64,000 nt of DNA from Patulibacter americanus DSM 16676 (GTDB lineage: Bacteria > Actinomycetota > Thermoleophilia > Solirubrobacterales > Solirubrobacteraceae), in contig NZ_ATUD01000001.1 of NCBI RefSeq assembly GCF_000420025.1, forward strand, positions 248,001 to 312,000, in the 5' to 3' direction. Position numbers and translations under genes: made by a program. The notes under the pieces were generated by a model, which saw nothing but the letters and a program-made list of their open reading frames with translations, had not been told where the DNA came from and ran no database searches. Of this stretch, positions 26,614 to 34,705 are shown piece after piece (positions within the stretch are counted from its first letter, which is position 1; each line of letters begins with the position of its first letter).

Positions 26614-28713
26614 TCAGTCCGTCGCGAGCTCCCGCGTGCGCACCTTGCCCGTCGCGCCCCGCGGCAGCTCGTCGCGGAAGACGACGTCGCGGGGGACCTC
26701 GAACCGCGGGCGGTGCGCCCGGACGTGGTCCCGGACGGCGCGGGCGGAGAGCCGCGACCCGGGCCGCCGCACCACGTAGGCGGCGAGTCGCTGACCGTAG
26801 ACGTCGTCGTCGACCCCGACCACCGCGACCTCGCGCACGTCGGGGTGGGCGGTGAGCAGCTCCTCCACCGGCCGGGGGAACACGTTCTCGCCGCCGGTGA
26901 CGACCATGTCGTCCTCCCGCCCGAGCACGAACAGCCGGCCCAGGTCGTCGAGGTACCCGACGTCGCCCGTCTCGGTCAGCCCGTCGCGGCGGGGCAGCCG
27001 CGTCCCGTCGGTGTAGCGGTCGTTCGCCAGCCCGCCGCCGACGTGGATCAGCCCCGTCCGGTGCGTCGGCAGCGGCACGCCGTCGCGGTCGAAGATGCGG
27101 ACCGCGGCGCCCAGCGGCACCCGGCCGGCGGTCGTGGGCGCCGCGCGCAGGTCCTCCGGGCCGGCGATCGCGCCCCAGCCGACCTCCGTCGCCCCGTAGA
27201 GGCTGTAGAGCCCGTCGCCGAAGAGGTCCATCCAGCGCGTGGCGAGGTCGCCCGGCAACGCCGACCCGGACGACGCCGTCACGCGCAGGCTCGACACGTC
27301 GAGGGCCTCACGCACGTCCGGGTCGAGCTCGAGGATCCGCCGCAGCATCACGGGCACGGCGACGAGCACGTCGACGTCGTGGCGGGCCACGGACCGCAGC
27401 ACGTCCTCAGGCTCGAACTCGCCGCGCAGCACGACGGTCCCCCCGAGCAGCATCGCCATCATCAGGTTCGCGAAGCCCCACGCGTGGAACAGCGGCGGGG
27501 CGATGAGGAACCGTCCCCCGTCGCGGTAGGGCATGCGGTCCAACAGCGAGACGGGCGCGTCGAGCGCGATGCGGCTGCGCCGCGTGCCCTTCGGCACCCC
27601 CGTCGTGCCCGAGGTGAGGAGGACCACGCGGCCGGGCGAGCCGGGGAACGACAGCGGCCGCTCCGCGCCCTCGACGATCAGCTCCTCCAGCGCGCGCACG
27701 CCGCTGCGGGGCGGATGCGCGTCGTTCCACGCCGAGACGACCCGCGAGATCGAGCGGCCCGTCCCGGCGTCGGACGCCCGGCGCGGCCCCAGGGCGTCGT
27801 CCATGAGGTCGAGCAGGTCGGCGTCGCAGACGAGCGCGGTCGGGCGCTCGCGGTCGAAGACGGCGCGCACCTGCGGCGTCGCGAACGCCGTGTTGACGAG
27901 CAGCGCGTCGGCCCCCGCCTTGCCCACGGCGATGAGCGCCTCGACGAACCCCCGGTGGTTGCGGCACGCGATCGCGACGCGGTGCCCCTCCCCCACCCCG
28001 CGGTCGCGCAGGGCGACGGCGAGCGCGGTCGTGCGCCGGTCGAGCTCGGCGTAGGTCAGCGCGCGGTGACCGTCGACGATGGCCAGGCGGTGCGGGTCCC
28101 GCGCCGCGGCCGCCGCGTAGGCGCCCGCGGGGGTGGCGCCCCAGCGGGCGAGCTGACGCGCGATCGTCACGTAGCGGTCGGGCCGCAGCGGACGCAGCAG
28201 CCCGGCGCGCGCGAAGACCTCGGCCCCGCGCGCGGTGCGGGCCACCACGGCCCGCGGCCCCGGCAGCCGCGGCGGCGGGTCCTCCGCCAGCAGCAGGCGC
28301 TCGACGGCGCGCAGCGTCTCGCGCAGGCGCCGGCGCATCTCGGGCAGGGCGACGAGTCCCGCGACCGCCCCGGAGACGCCGCCGGGCGGGTTGTAGCGGG
28401 CCCGCAGCGTGATCCGCGTGCCGTCGCCGAACGGCCGCACGCGCAGGGCGACGTGCAGGTCGACCCCCGTCACGCCGCTGGCCACGACGTCGCGGCCGTC
28501 GGCGAAGACCGTCACCTCGAGCTCGCTCCCGAGCTCGGCCGCGCCCACGCGCAGGACGGACCGCAGGCGGGTGCCGCGGCCGAGGGGTCCGTCCCCGAGG
28601 ACCTCGAGGGTCTCGAGCCCCGGCATCGCCCGCACGGCGACCCGCGGGTCGACCATCGTGCGCCACGCGCGCTCGGGGGCGACGGGCAGGTCGATGCGCT
28701 CCGTGATCCGCAC
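26614..28713 (-). CDS. SRPBCC domain fused to an acyl-CoA synthetase
   Basis: A 699-residue fusion. Residues 1-150 form an SRPBCC/polyketide-cyclase-like domain (ERIDLPVAPERAWRTM, TRLRSVLRVG), a helix-grip fold that binds lipids or other hydrophobic ligands. Residues about 200-699 are an AMP-binding ligase: LLTSGTTGVPKGTRRS near 365 (P-loop), LYGATEVGWG, LTETGDVGYLDD, and ATGKVRTRE near the end with the catalytic Lys. It would activate a carboxylic acid as acyl-AMP and then acyl-CoA. The GTG start at 28713 lies 3 nt after the stop of the acyltransferase gene, so the two are co-transcribed and probably use the same acyl chains. The fusion is unusual; the substrate is unknown. Confidence 0.85.
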   Translation of the reverse strand: MRITERIDLPVAPERAWRTMVDPRVAVRAMPGLETLEVLGDGPLGRGTRLRSVLRVGAAELGSELEVTVFADGRDVVASGVTGVDLHVALRVRPFGDGTRITLRARYNPPGGVSGAVAGLVALPEMRRRLRETLRAVERLLLAEDPPPRLPGPRAVVARTARGAEVFARAGLLRPLRPDRYVTIARQLARWGATPAGAYAAAAARDPHRLAIVDGHRALTYAELDRRTTALAVALRDRGVGEGHRVAIACRNHRGFVEALIAVGKAGADALLVNTAFATPQVRAVFDRERPTALVCDADLLDLMDDALGPRRASDAGTGRSISRVVSAWNDAHPPRSGVRALEELIVEGAERPLSFPGSPGRVVLLTSGTTGVPKGTRRSRIALDAPVSLLDRMPYRDGGRFLIAPPLFHAWGFANLMMAMLLGGTVVLRGEFEPEDVLRSVARHDVDVLVAVPVMLRRILELDPDVREALDVSSLRVTASSGSALPGDLATRWMDLFGDGLYSLYGATEVGWGAIAGPEDLRAAPTTAGRVPLGAAVRIFDRDGVPLPTHRTGLIHVGGGLANDRYTDGTRLPRRDGLTETGDVGYLDDLGRLFVLGREDDMVVTGGENVFPRPVEELLTAHPDVREVAVVGVDDDVYGQRLAAYVVRRPGSRLSARAVRDHVRAHRPRFEVPRDVVFRDELPRGATGKVRTRELATD

Positions 28714-28716
28714 GGC

Positions 28717-29724
28717 TCAGCCCACCACCGGCAGGCGGCGCCTGCGACCGAGCTCGGTGAGCATCTCCTGCATCGTCGCCGCCAAGTGGTCCAGGACGGC
28801 CCGCTCGTCCGGGTCCGGCCCGAACTCCGCGCGCACGTCGACCGGCGGCAGCACCTGCACCACGAGCTTCGCGGGCAGCGGCAGGTGCCCGAGGACGTCG
28901 CCGACGTTCAGCCCCCACGGCGGGGCGACCGAGAGCGGGACCGCCCCGATCCCGAACCGCCGGTCGAGCCCGAGCCGGCGGGCCAGCGCCTCGCCCCGGC
29001 CGAGGAACAGCGCCGTCTCCTGCCCGCCGATCGACACCACGGGCACGATCGGCACCCCGGCGTCGAGCGCGAGCCGGACCACGCCCGGGTCGTCCCCCAG
29101 GTCGATCCGGGCGGACTCCCAGCTCGGCCGGTGCGCCTCGCGGTGACCGCCCGGGTAGACGAGCACGCAGGACCCGGCGGACAGCGCCTCGCGGGCCGCC
29201 GCGTCGTCCCCCGGCAGCGCCCCGAGCCGCCGCAGGATCCCGAGCCCGGGCAACGAGGTCAGCACCGTGTCGACGAGCACGTGGAGCGGCCGCTCCGGGC
29301 CGAAGAAGCTCGTGAACCCGAGCGCGAAGACGAACGAGTCGGGCGTCATCGCCCCACCCGAGTGGTTGCCGACGAACAGCACCGGGCGCTCGCGGGGGAT
29401 GTGGTGCAGCCCGCGCACCTCGGCCCGGAACCAGAGGCTCGCGACCGTCCAGGCGATCGGGAGGGCGTCGCGGACGAGCAGGCTGTCGCGATCGTCGAGG
29501 TCGGCCGGTCGCACCCGGGAGCGCACGGCGGCCTGCGCCGCGCTCGCGGCCGTGCGGGCCGGCGTGGCGACGGCTTCCGTGGCGGTGCGGCGCAGCCCGC
29601 CGGCCGCCCCGGCGAGCTGGCCGAGCAGCCCCCGCGCCGCCCGGGCGGCCAGCGGCCGTGCCGGACGGTCGGCCACGGCGACGGGCTCGCGGGGGTGGTC
29701 GGTCGGCGGAGCGGTGCGGGGCAT
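28717..29724 (-). CDS. PlsC-like lysophospholipid/glycerolipid acyltransferase
   Basis: A 335-residue protein from the ATG at 29724. The conserved part (about 110-330) has LFVGNHSGGAMTPD as the acyltransferase block I (Asn-His followed by Asp at a longer spacing than the classic HxxxxD), LGALPGDDAAAREAL, LVYPGGHREAHRP as the block III-like PGG motif and VPIVPVVSIGGQETALFLGRG. This variant belongs to the LPLAT superfamily that acylates glycerolipids at the membrane. Residues 1-90 are Ala/Arg-rich and poorly conserved. It is the first gene of a two-gene unit with the acyl-CoA synthetase fusion. Acceptor specificity unknown. Confidence 0.8.
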   Translation of the reverse strand: MPRTAPPTDHPREPVAVADRPARPLAARAARGLLGQLAGAAGGLRRTATEAVATPARTAASAAQAAVRSRVRPADLDDRDSLLVRDALPIAWTVASLWFRAEVRGLHHIPRERPVLFVGNHSGGAMTPDSFVFALGFTSFFGPERPLHVLVDTVLTSLPGLGILRRLGALPGDDAAAREALSAGSCVLVYPGGHREAHRPSWESARIDLGDDPGVVRLALDAGVPIVPVVSIGGQETALFLGRGEALARRLGLDRRFGIGAVPLSVAPPWGLNVGDVLGHLPLPAKLVVQVLPPVDVRAEFGPDPDERAVLDHLAATMQEMLTELGRRRRLPVVG

Positions 29725-29843
29725 GCGGAAGACGGCCGGGCGCCCCCGGCCCGCACGGGCACCGGCGGCGCGGTGACCGCCAGCGTATCCCGCATGCCGG
29801 GCACCGTCGAGCGCCTGCCGGGCGTGGCGAGACCGGGCGCGGC

Positions 29844-30257
29844 TCAGCCGCGACGCATGAGGCGTCCGACGGCGGCCATCAGCTCCTCCGTGCGCTCCTC
29901 GGCCAGTCCGGGCTCGGCGCCGAGCACGCAGTGGCGGGCGTGGTCGTCCAGCAGCCCGAGCGCCACCTTGTCGAGCGCCGCCTGCACCGCCGCGATCTGG
30001 GTCAACACGTCGATGCAGTAGCGGTCGTCGGCGACCATCCCGTCGATGCCGCGGACCTGGCCCTCGATCCGCCGCAGCCGCTTGCGCAGTCCGTCCTTGC
30101 TGGCCGCATAGCCGCGGGCCGGCGCGGCGGACGCGGCGGAGGGCGTCGCGCCCGAGGCGTCCGCGGGCGCCGCGCCGGCGGGCGGGGCGTCGGTGGGCGC
30201 GGCGTCGGTGGCGGGCGGGGCGTCGGTGGATGCGGGAAGGTCGGTCGGCTGCGTCAT
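29844..30257 (-). CDS. csoR: CsoR-family copper-sensing repressor
   Basis: A 137-residue protein from the ATG at 30257. The first ~48 residues are an Ala/Pro/Asp-rich disordered extension; the rest is the CsoR four-helix fold. The Cu(I) ligands are in place: Cys in [11 protein letters not shown], His and Cys in [10 protein letters not shown]. CsoR leaves DNA when Cu(I) binds. The operator at 30292-30308 lies in the divergent promoter shared with the copZ-like gene, so it probably controls both. The extension is longer than in most CsoR proteins. Confidence 0.9.
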   Translation of the reverse strand: MTQPTDLPASTDAPPATDAAPTDAPPAGAAPADASGATPSAASAAPARGYAASKDGLRKRLRRIEGQVRGIDGMVADDRYCIDVLTQIAAVQAALDKVALGLLDDHARHCVLGAEPGLAEERTEELMAAVGRLMRRG

Positions 30258-30287
30258 GCTGGGCACCTGGTCGGCGGCGTGCCGTCC

Positions 30288-30308
30288 TATGATACCCCCA
30301 GGGGGTGT
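30288..30308. promoter_or_regulatory. Divergent csoR-copZ promoter with CsoR operator
   Basis: ATACCCCC, A, GGGGGTGT at 30292-30308 is the G/C-tract inverted repeat typical of CsoR operators. It overlaps TATGAT (30288-30293) that could be the -10 of the copZ promoter, and TATCAT on the other strand (30294-30289) that could serve csoR. One repressor dimer pair would shut both directions. Confidence 0.75.
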
Positions 30309-30367
30309 CGCAGGCAGCGGCACCGTCCCCCGACCCGTCCGCACCGCCACCGCAGGAGCACCAGCCC

Positions 30368-30580
30368 ATGAGCACCGCCGAGACCCACCAGTACGTCGTC
30401 CAGGGCATGACGTGCCAGCACTGCGTCGCCTCCGTGACCGAGGAGGTCTCCGAGGTCGGGGGCGTGACGGGCGTGGACGTCGACCTGGCGTCGGGTCGCG
30501 TCGCGGTGCACGGCACCGGCGTCGACGAGGAGGCGGTCGTCGCGGCGGTCTCCGAGGCCGGCTACAAGGTCATCGACTGA
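30368..30580 (+). CDS. copZ: CopZ-like heavy-metal-associated copper chaperone
   Basis: A 70-residue HMA-domain protein starting at ATG 30368. [13 protein letters not shown] near residue 12 is the MxCxxC Cu(I)-binding motif, followed by the beta-alpha-beta pattern [15 protein letters not shown] and EAGYKVID. It would carry Cu(I) in the cytosol, usually to a CopA ATPase; no copA gene is seen in this window. Divergent from csoR with the operator between them. Confidence 0.9.
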   Translation: MSTAETHQYVVQGMTCQHCVASVTEEVSEVGGVTGVDVDLASGRVAVHGTGVDEEAVVAAVSEAGYKVID

Positions 30581-30748
30581 CCCGCGGGCGCGCCCGGGTG
30601 CGCCGACGCGACGCGGAACGCGCGCCGGGGCGGACACGGCGGTGTCCAACTGCCCTCGACGCGCGCGGGCGTCGGGCGTATGCTGGCGCGCACCGGCCAC
30701 CTCCCTCCCCGGCCGGGCCCTCGCCATGCCCTTCTCCCTCGCCGCACG

Positions 30749-31384
30749 ATGACCGCGCCATCCGCCACCGCACCGGCGCGCGACCGCGTCGACATCCGCC
30801 CGACCGCCGCGCTGCTCCGGGACTCCGTGGAACGTCACGGCGTCGACGTCACCTGCAGCCGCTTCCGCCTGTGCCGCCGCCGCCTCGGCGCGATCGTCGC
30901 GATGCGCACGACCCGCGGCCAGCACGCCCACTTCCTCGACCGCGGCTGCGTCGAGGACATGATCACTCACGGTCCCGAGACGTTCGGCGTCCTCCACGTC
31001 CCGCTCGCGGGCACGCTCCAGGCCCGCCTTGGGGATCTGCTCCTCGAGCGCGGCGCCGAGACCCTCGCCCGCGACCTCCAGGTGGACCTGCCCCGCGGGG
31101 CGCGGTTCGTCGAGCAGATCACGATGGGCCGCGCCGGCAACGGCGCCCGCGTCACCCACGTCTGCGCGTCGATCGCCGAGCACGCCGGCATCGACCCGTC
31201 GAGCCTCGAGGACTTCGCCATCGAGCGCGGTTGGTGCGGGACCTGCACGGAGCACGTGCTGGTGGCGGGCGACCGCCGCTGCCCGTGGTGCGACGCCGCC
31301 GTGGCGCTCGACGAGCGCGTCTCCTCCGCCGTGATCGCGGCCCACGCCCCCGCGCGCATCAGCGCCGTCGCTCGCGCGAGCTGA
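30749..31384 (+). CDS. Unknown protein with C-terminal zinc ribbon
   Basis: A 211-residue protein starting at ATG 30749 (the frame opens at 30680). I do not recognise the N-terminal ~165 residues, which contain three scattered cysteines, an RLCRRRLGAIVAMRTTRGQH patch and GVLHVPLAGTLQARLGDLLLERG. Residues about 170-192 hold two CxxC pairs, WCGTC and RCPWCD, 13-14 residues apart, a likely structural zinc ribbon. No membrane segment or signal. The next gene starts 12 nt later and may be co-transcribed. A nucleic-acid-related role is possible but unsupported. Confidence 0.6.
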   Translation: MTAPSATAPARDRVDIRPTAALLRDSVERHGVDVTCSRFRLCRRRLGAIVAMRTTRGQHAHFLDRGCVEDMITHGPETFGVLHVPLAGTLQARLGDLLLERGAETLARDLQVDLPRGARFVEQITMGRAGNGARVTHVCASIAEHAGIDPSSLEDFAIERGWCGTCTEHVLVAGDRRCPWCDAAVALDERVSSAVIAAHAPARISAVARAS

Positions 31385-31396
31385 CACCCTGGCGGG

Positions 31397-32311
31397 GTGG
31401 CCCGCCGTCGCCTCGCCGCGCTCCTCGTCGTCGTGGCCACCCTGCTCGTGGTCGTGGGCCTGCCCCTCGATCACGCGCACCGCACCACCCGGCCCGCGCA
31501 GATCGGCGCCCACGCCGAGGCGCTGCTGGAGGAGCCGGTTGTCCGGACCGCCCTCATCGCAGACGCCACCGACAGCGTCACGGGTGCCGTGGCCGACGCC
31601 TCCGGCGCCCCCGACGCCACGGTGCGCCCCGCTGTGTCGCCCCTCGTCCCGCGCGTGGTGGACGCCCCTGCGTTCCGCCCGGCCTGGCGGGCCGCCGCCC
31701 GGCGCGCCGTGCGCGACCTGCGCGACCCCGACCGCCGGCGCATCGCGTTTCGCGTCACCGACCTCGCCGCGGTGACGACGGCCGCGACGGGCCCGCTGCC
31801 GGCCGTGATCGGCACCGGGCTGCAGGCGGCCGGCGACGTCGACCTGGCGGGCTTCACGCGGTCGCGGGCCGACGCCGAGCGGACCGCGCGGGCCGACGAG
31901 CTCAGCGCGCTCGGCCGGCCGGCGCTCGGCGCCGCGGTGCTGCTCGTCCTGCTGGCGCTCGTCCTCTCCTCCCGGCGCCGCTCCACCCTCGTGGGCGTGG
32001 GCGTGGGGGCGGTCGTCGCGGGCGTGGCCGTCGTGGTCGTCGAGCTCGTCGGGCGCTCCGCCCTGCTCTCGGGCGTGTCCGACGTCTCCGACCGCCGGGT
32101 CACCGCCGCCGTCTGGGACGAGCTGCTCGGCGGGCTGCGGACCGAGGCGGTCGTGCTCGCCGCCGTCGGCGTCGCGGTCGCGGGGATCGCCGCAGCGCTG
32201 CGACCGCAGGCGCCGCCCGTCAGGGGGCCACGGGGTCCCGTGGCGCCGGGGGGACCGCTGCATCCGGCGGCACCGTCGGGCCCACGCCGGCCCCGCCGAG
32301 CCGCCCGGTGA
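31397..32311 (+). CDS. Hypothetical membrane protein with large extracytoplasmic domain
   Basis: A 304-residue protein from the GTG at 31397. One N-terminal hydrophobic segment (about 6-24), an external alpha-rich domain of about 150 residues (RTALIADATDSVTGAVAD, RDPDRRRIAFRVTDLA), then three hydrophobic segments (about 176-194, 200-218, 252-272). The last ~35 residues are Pro/Arg-rich and overlap the 3' end of the convergent SDR gene by 92 bp, so the tail may be neutral read-through of an overlapping stop. No known domain recognised. Confidence 0.65.
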   Translation: MARRRLAALLVVVATLLVVVGLPLDHAHRTTRPAQIGAHAEALLEEPVVRTALIADATDSVTGAVADASGAPDATVRPAVSPLVPRVVDAPAFRPAWRAAARRAVRDLRDPDRRRIAFRVTDLAAVTTAATGPLPAVIGTGLQAAGDVDLAGFTRSRADAERTARADELSALGRPALGAAVLLVLLALVLSSRRRSTLVGVGVGAVVAGVAVVVVELVGRSALLSGVSDVSDRRVTAAVWDELLGGLRTEAVVLAAVGVAVAGIAAALRPQAPPVRGPRGPVAPGGPLHPAAPSGPRRPRRAAR

Positions 32312-33182
32312 CGACGGAGATGGCCGCCTCGAGCGTGCCGGGCGCCACCGTGCGGGCGAGCGCGAGCGCGGCCCCCTCGCGCGGCGTCACGGCGTAGGGC
32401 CGCGCCGCGATCGCCTCGAGCACGAGCGCCGCACCCTCGTGCGGGCGCAGGGCGGGTACCCGCCGGTACGCGGCCGTCGGCGCGATCATCGGTGTGCGCA
32501 CGAGCGGCATGTGGACCCCGGTGACGCGCACCCCGTCCGCCCGCACCTCGTTGGCGACGCAGCGGGAGAACGTGTCCAGCGCCGACTTCGACGCCAGGTA
32601 GGCGGCGAACCGCGGCGTCTGGAGCAGCAGGCCCTCCGAGAGCACGTTGACGATGTGCCCGCGACCCTGCTCCCGCATCGCCGGCAGCAGCCCGAGCACG
32701 AGCCGCACGGGGCCGTAGTAATTGACCTGCATCGTCCGCTCGAAGTCGTGCATCCGGTCGTAGGACTCGGCGATCGGCCGACGGATGGAGCGCCCCGCGT
32801 TGTTGACGAGCACGTCGACCGCTCCGTGGTCGCGCAGCACACCCTCCGCCAGCCGGCCGACGGCGTCGAGGTCCGTCAGGTCGCACGGGTGGACGAACGC
32901 CCGCCCGCCCTCCGCGACGATCCGCCCGGCGACGGCCTCGAGCTCGTCGGTCGAACGGGCGACGAGGAGGACCCGCGCCCCGGCACGACCGAGCGTGACG
33001 GCCGTCTCCTCCCCGATCCCCGAGCTGGCGCCCGTGACCAGAACGGTGCGGTCGCGGACGGCCGCGGTGAGGCCCGGGCCGGTCGCGCGGCGTACCAGGC
33101 GAGCCGGTGTGTTCGGGAGTCGCGAACCGAGGGTGAGAACGACGTGGCGCGCCTCGTCGGCGCGACGACGGATGCCGCGCAT
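32220..33182 (-). CDS. Short-chain dehydrogenase/reductase
   Basis: A 320-residue classical SDR with extensions at both ends. VLVTGASSGIGEE near residue 47 is the NAD(P)-binding loop, DVLVNNAGRSIRR near 125 the NNAG motif, VNVLSEGLL supplies the Ser and FAAYLASKSAL the Tyr-xxx-Lys pair. The ATG at 33182 or the GTG just before it (33185) starts the protein; no Shine-Dalgarno decides. The N-terminal 40 basic residues are unusual. Lipid or hydroxyacyl substrates are likely for this subtype but not provable. A perfect 20-bp palindrome lies 75 nt upstream. Confidence 0.85.
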   Translation of the reverse strand: MRGIRRRADEARHVVLTLGSRLPNTPARLVRRATGPGLTAAVRDRTVLVTGASSGIGEETAVTLGRAGARVLLVARSTDELEAVAGRIVAEGGRAFVHPCDLTDLDAVGRLAEGVLRDHGAVDVLVNNAGRSIRRPIAESYDRMHDFERTMQVNYYGPVRLVLGLLPAMREQGRGHIVNVLSEGLLLQTPRFAAYLASKSALDTFSRCVANEVRADGVRVTGVHMPLVRTPMIAPTAAYRRVPALRPHEGAALVLEAIAARPYAVTPREGAALALARTVAPGTLEAAISVVTGRLGGAGVGPTVPPDAAVPPAPRDPVAP

Positions 33183-33256
33183 CACCGGTCGTGGTGGGGG
33201 TCTGAACGCATGGCGCGACGCTACCTACGGCCGGTAGCAAACGCAATAGGCGCGGC

Positions 33257-33276
33257 GTGTCCGAACGTTCGGACAC
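33257..33276. promoter_or_regulatory. 20-bp perfect palindrome between divergent genes
   Basis: GTGTCCGAACGTTCGGACAC lies between the SDR gene (minus) and the winged-helix gene (plus), 70-75 nt from each start. An unbroken palindrome in a divergent promoter suggests an operator for a dimeric regulator. It shares its central 12 bp, CCGAACGTTCGG, with the palindrome at 2975-2994. Confidence 0.65.
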
Positions 33277-33344
33277 CCGATCGGGGGGCACCGGACACGA
33301 AATTGCGCCTGCCGTCCCGGCCAAGAGGTACATTCGCATGCGCT

Positions 33345-33821
33345 TTGGCCCTCATCGACGACTTCCAACGCCAGATCGACGCTCGCCTGGCCGAGCTGCA
33401 GCCCGCGTTCGCGGAGTACACCGCGCTGCAGCAGCTGCGCGAGGCGATCAACAGCCTGGACCCCGAGGCCGCCGCAGCGCACGTGAGCCTGTTCCCGTTC
33501 CCCGTCGCCACCGGCGCGGCCCCGAACGGCCAGCCCGATGCCCCCACTGCGCGTCCGACCCGCACGACCGACGGCGCCAGCACCGCCCGCCGACGCCGGG
33601 CCCGCGCGGCACAGGAGCAGCCGCAGGGCCCGACGGTCGAGGAGCAGAACGCCGCCTACGCCGATGCGGCCATCGAGCTCGTCGGACAGGAGCCGGGCCT
33701 CACCGCCGGCCAGCTTGCCGAGCGGATGGGCGTCCCCGCGAGCGTCCTCTTCCGCCTGCTCCCCACGCTCCAGCGCGAGGGCCGACTCCGCAAGCAGGGC
33801 AAGGGCTACCGCCCGGCCTGA
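33345..33821 (+). CDS. Winged-helix protein with N-terminal coiled coil
   Basis: About 158 residues. The reading frame is secure, but the only start I see is TTG at 33345, so the start is uncertain; a TACATT hexamer at 33329-33334 could give a nearly leaderless mRNA. Residues about 2-40 form a helical segment (FQRQIDARLAELQPAFAEYTALQQLREAI), then a basic disordered linker, then about 95-155 a small winged helix (QEPGLTAGQLAERMGVPASVLFRLLPTLQREGRLRKQGKGY). The plan resembles oligomerising DNA-binding or nucleoid proteins, which is inference. It may bind the adjacent palindrome. Confidence 0.6.
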   Translation: MALIDDFQRQIDARLAELQPAFAEYTALQQLREAINSLDPEAAAAHVSLFPFPVATGAAPNGQPDAPTARPTRTTDGASTARRRRARAAQEQPQGPTVEEQNAAYADAAIELVGQEPGLTAGQLAERMGVPASVLFRLLPTLQREGRLRKQGKGYRPA

Positions 33822-33943
33822 GATGAACAGTTGTCCGTTCGATGTGCACCTGCGAAGGTGGGCCGGACGGCGAACCGAGAGAGCCTCCGTGCACCGCCTA
33901 CGCCCCGCCCATCACTCCGACACCACGCATCGCGTCCCCCACC

Positions 33944-34669
33944 GTGCTCGATAACGAGGGACGTACCCGCCGCCCGGACCAGCTGCCCCCCGGGCGCCAC
34001 GGCATCCCGCGCGAGGCGGTCGTCCAGAACCAGCGCGAGCGCATCCTCCGCGCCGTCGTCGACGTCGCCAGCGTCGCGGGCTACGGCACGATGGTCGTCG
34101 AGGACATCATCTCGACCGCCGGCGTCTCCCGCCGCACCTTCTACGACTACTTCCCGAACAAGGAAGCGGCGTTCCTCGAGGCCTACGACCAGGCCGTCGA
34201 CCAGCTCAAGGAGCAGGTCGGCAGCGCGTACGCGATCGAGGGCGACATCTTCCAGAAGACGACGTCGGCCGTCTCCGCCCTGATCAACACGCTCGCGGAC
34301 GACCCCGCGATGGCCGAGATGGGTGTCGTCGAGGTCCTCGCCGCCGGCGCCGAGGCGATCGAGCGCCGCGGGCGCGCCATGCAGCGCCTCTCGACCCTGA
34401 TCACGGACGGCGTCGAGTCCACGGGCGGCGCGCCCACGATGCCGCCCCTGACGGCCGAGACCATCACCGGCGGCATCCACGAGGTCATCTACTCCCGGGT
34501 CCTGCGGGGCGAGCTCGAGGAGCTGCGCGACATGGTCCCCGACCTCGTCTACGCGATCTTCCTGCCCTACATGGGCACGGACGGCGCCGACCACGCCCGC
34601 ACGAAGGCCGTCGAGTTCCTCACGGCCCGCGACGGCGACGCGGCCGCCGCTGGCGGCCGCGCGGGCTGA
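33944..34669 (+). CDS. TetR-family transcriptional regulator
   Basis: About 241 residues from the GTG at 33944; an in-frame ATG at 33842 would add 34 poorly conserved residues. The helix-turn-helix is at about 30-80 (QRERILRAVVDVASVAGYGTMVVEDIISTAGVSRRTFYDYF). The C-terminal domain includes SALINTLADDPAMAEMGVVEVLAAG. A weak GAAC-N8-GTTC repeat at 33825-33840 could be its operator. The gene downstream on the other strand encodes a protein that looks like this C-terminal domain without the HTH. Target genes unknown. Confidence 0.85.
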   Translation: MLDNEGRTRRPDQLPPGRHGIPREAVVQNQRERILRAVVDVASVAGYGTMVVEDIISTAGVSRRTFYDYFPNKEAAFLEAYDQAVDQLKEQVGSAYAIEGDIFQKTTSAVSALINTLADDPAMAEMGVVEVLAAGAEAIERRGRAMQRLSTLITDGVESTGGAPTMPPLTAETITGGIHEVIYSRVLRGELEELRDMVPDLVYAIFLPYMGTDGADHARTKAVEFLTARDGDAAAAGGRAG

Positions 34670-34674
34670 GAGAC

Positions 34675-34694
34675 CCGCCGCGGGCGCGCGGCGG
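34675..34694. terminator. Hairpin between convergent TetR genes
   Basis: CCGCCGCG, GGCG loop, CGCGGCGG: an 8-bp stem 6 nt after the tetR stop and 12 nt from the stop of the convergent gene at 34706. Confidence 0.5.
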
Positions 34695-34705
34695 CCTGCG
34701 TGGCC

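Noticed and set aside
26443-30021. 1192-codon open frame opposite the acyl-CoA ligase and acyltransferase genes
   Set aside because: Composition is the antisense of strong coding sequence on the other strand; no family features.
33338-33826. ATG at 33338 with AGAGG upstream as the start of the winged-helix gene
   Set aside because: That ATG is in the wrong frame and gives an Arg/Pro-rich shadow; the winged-helix sequence lies in the frame of the TTG at 33345.
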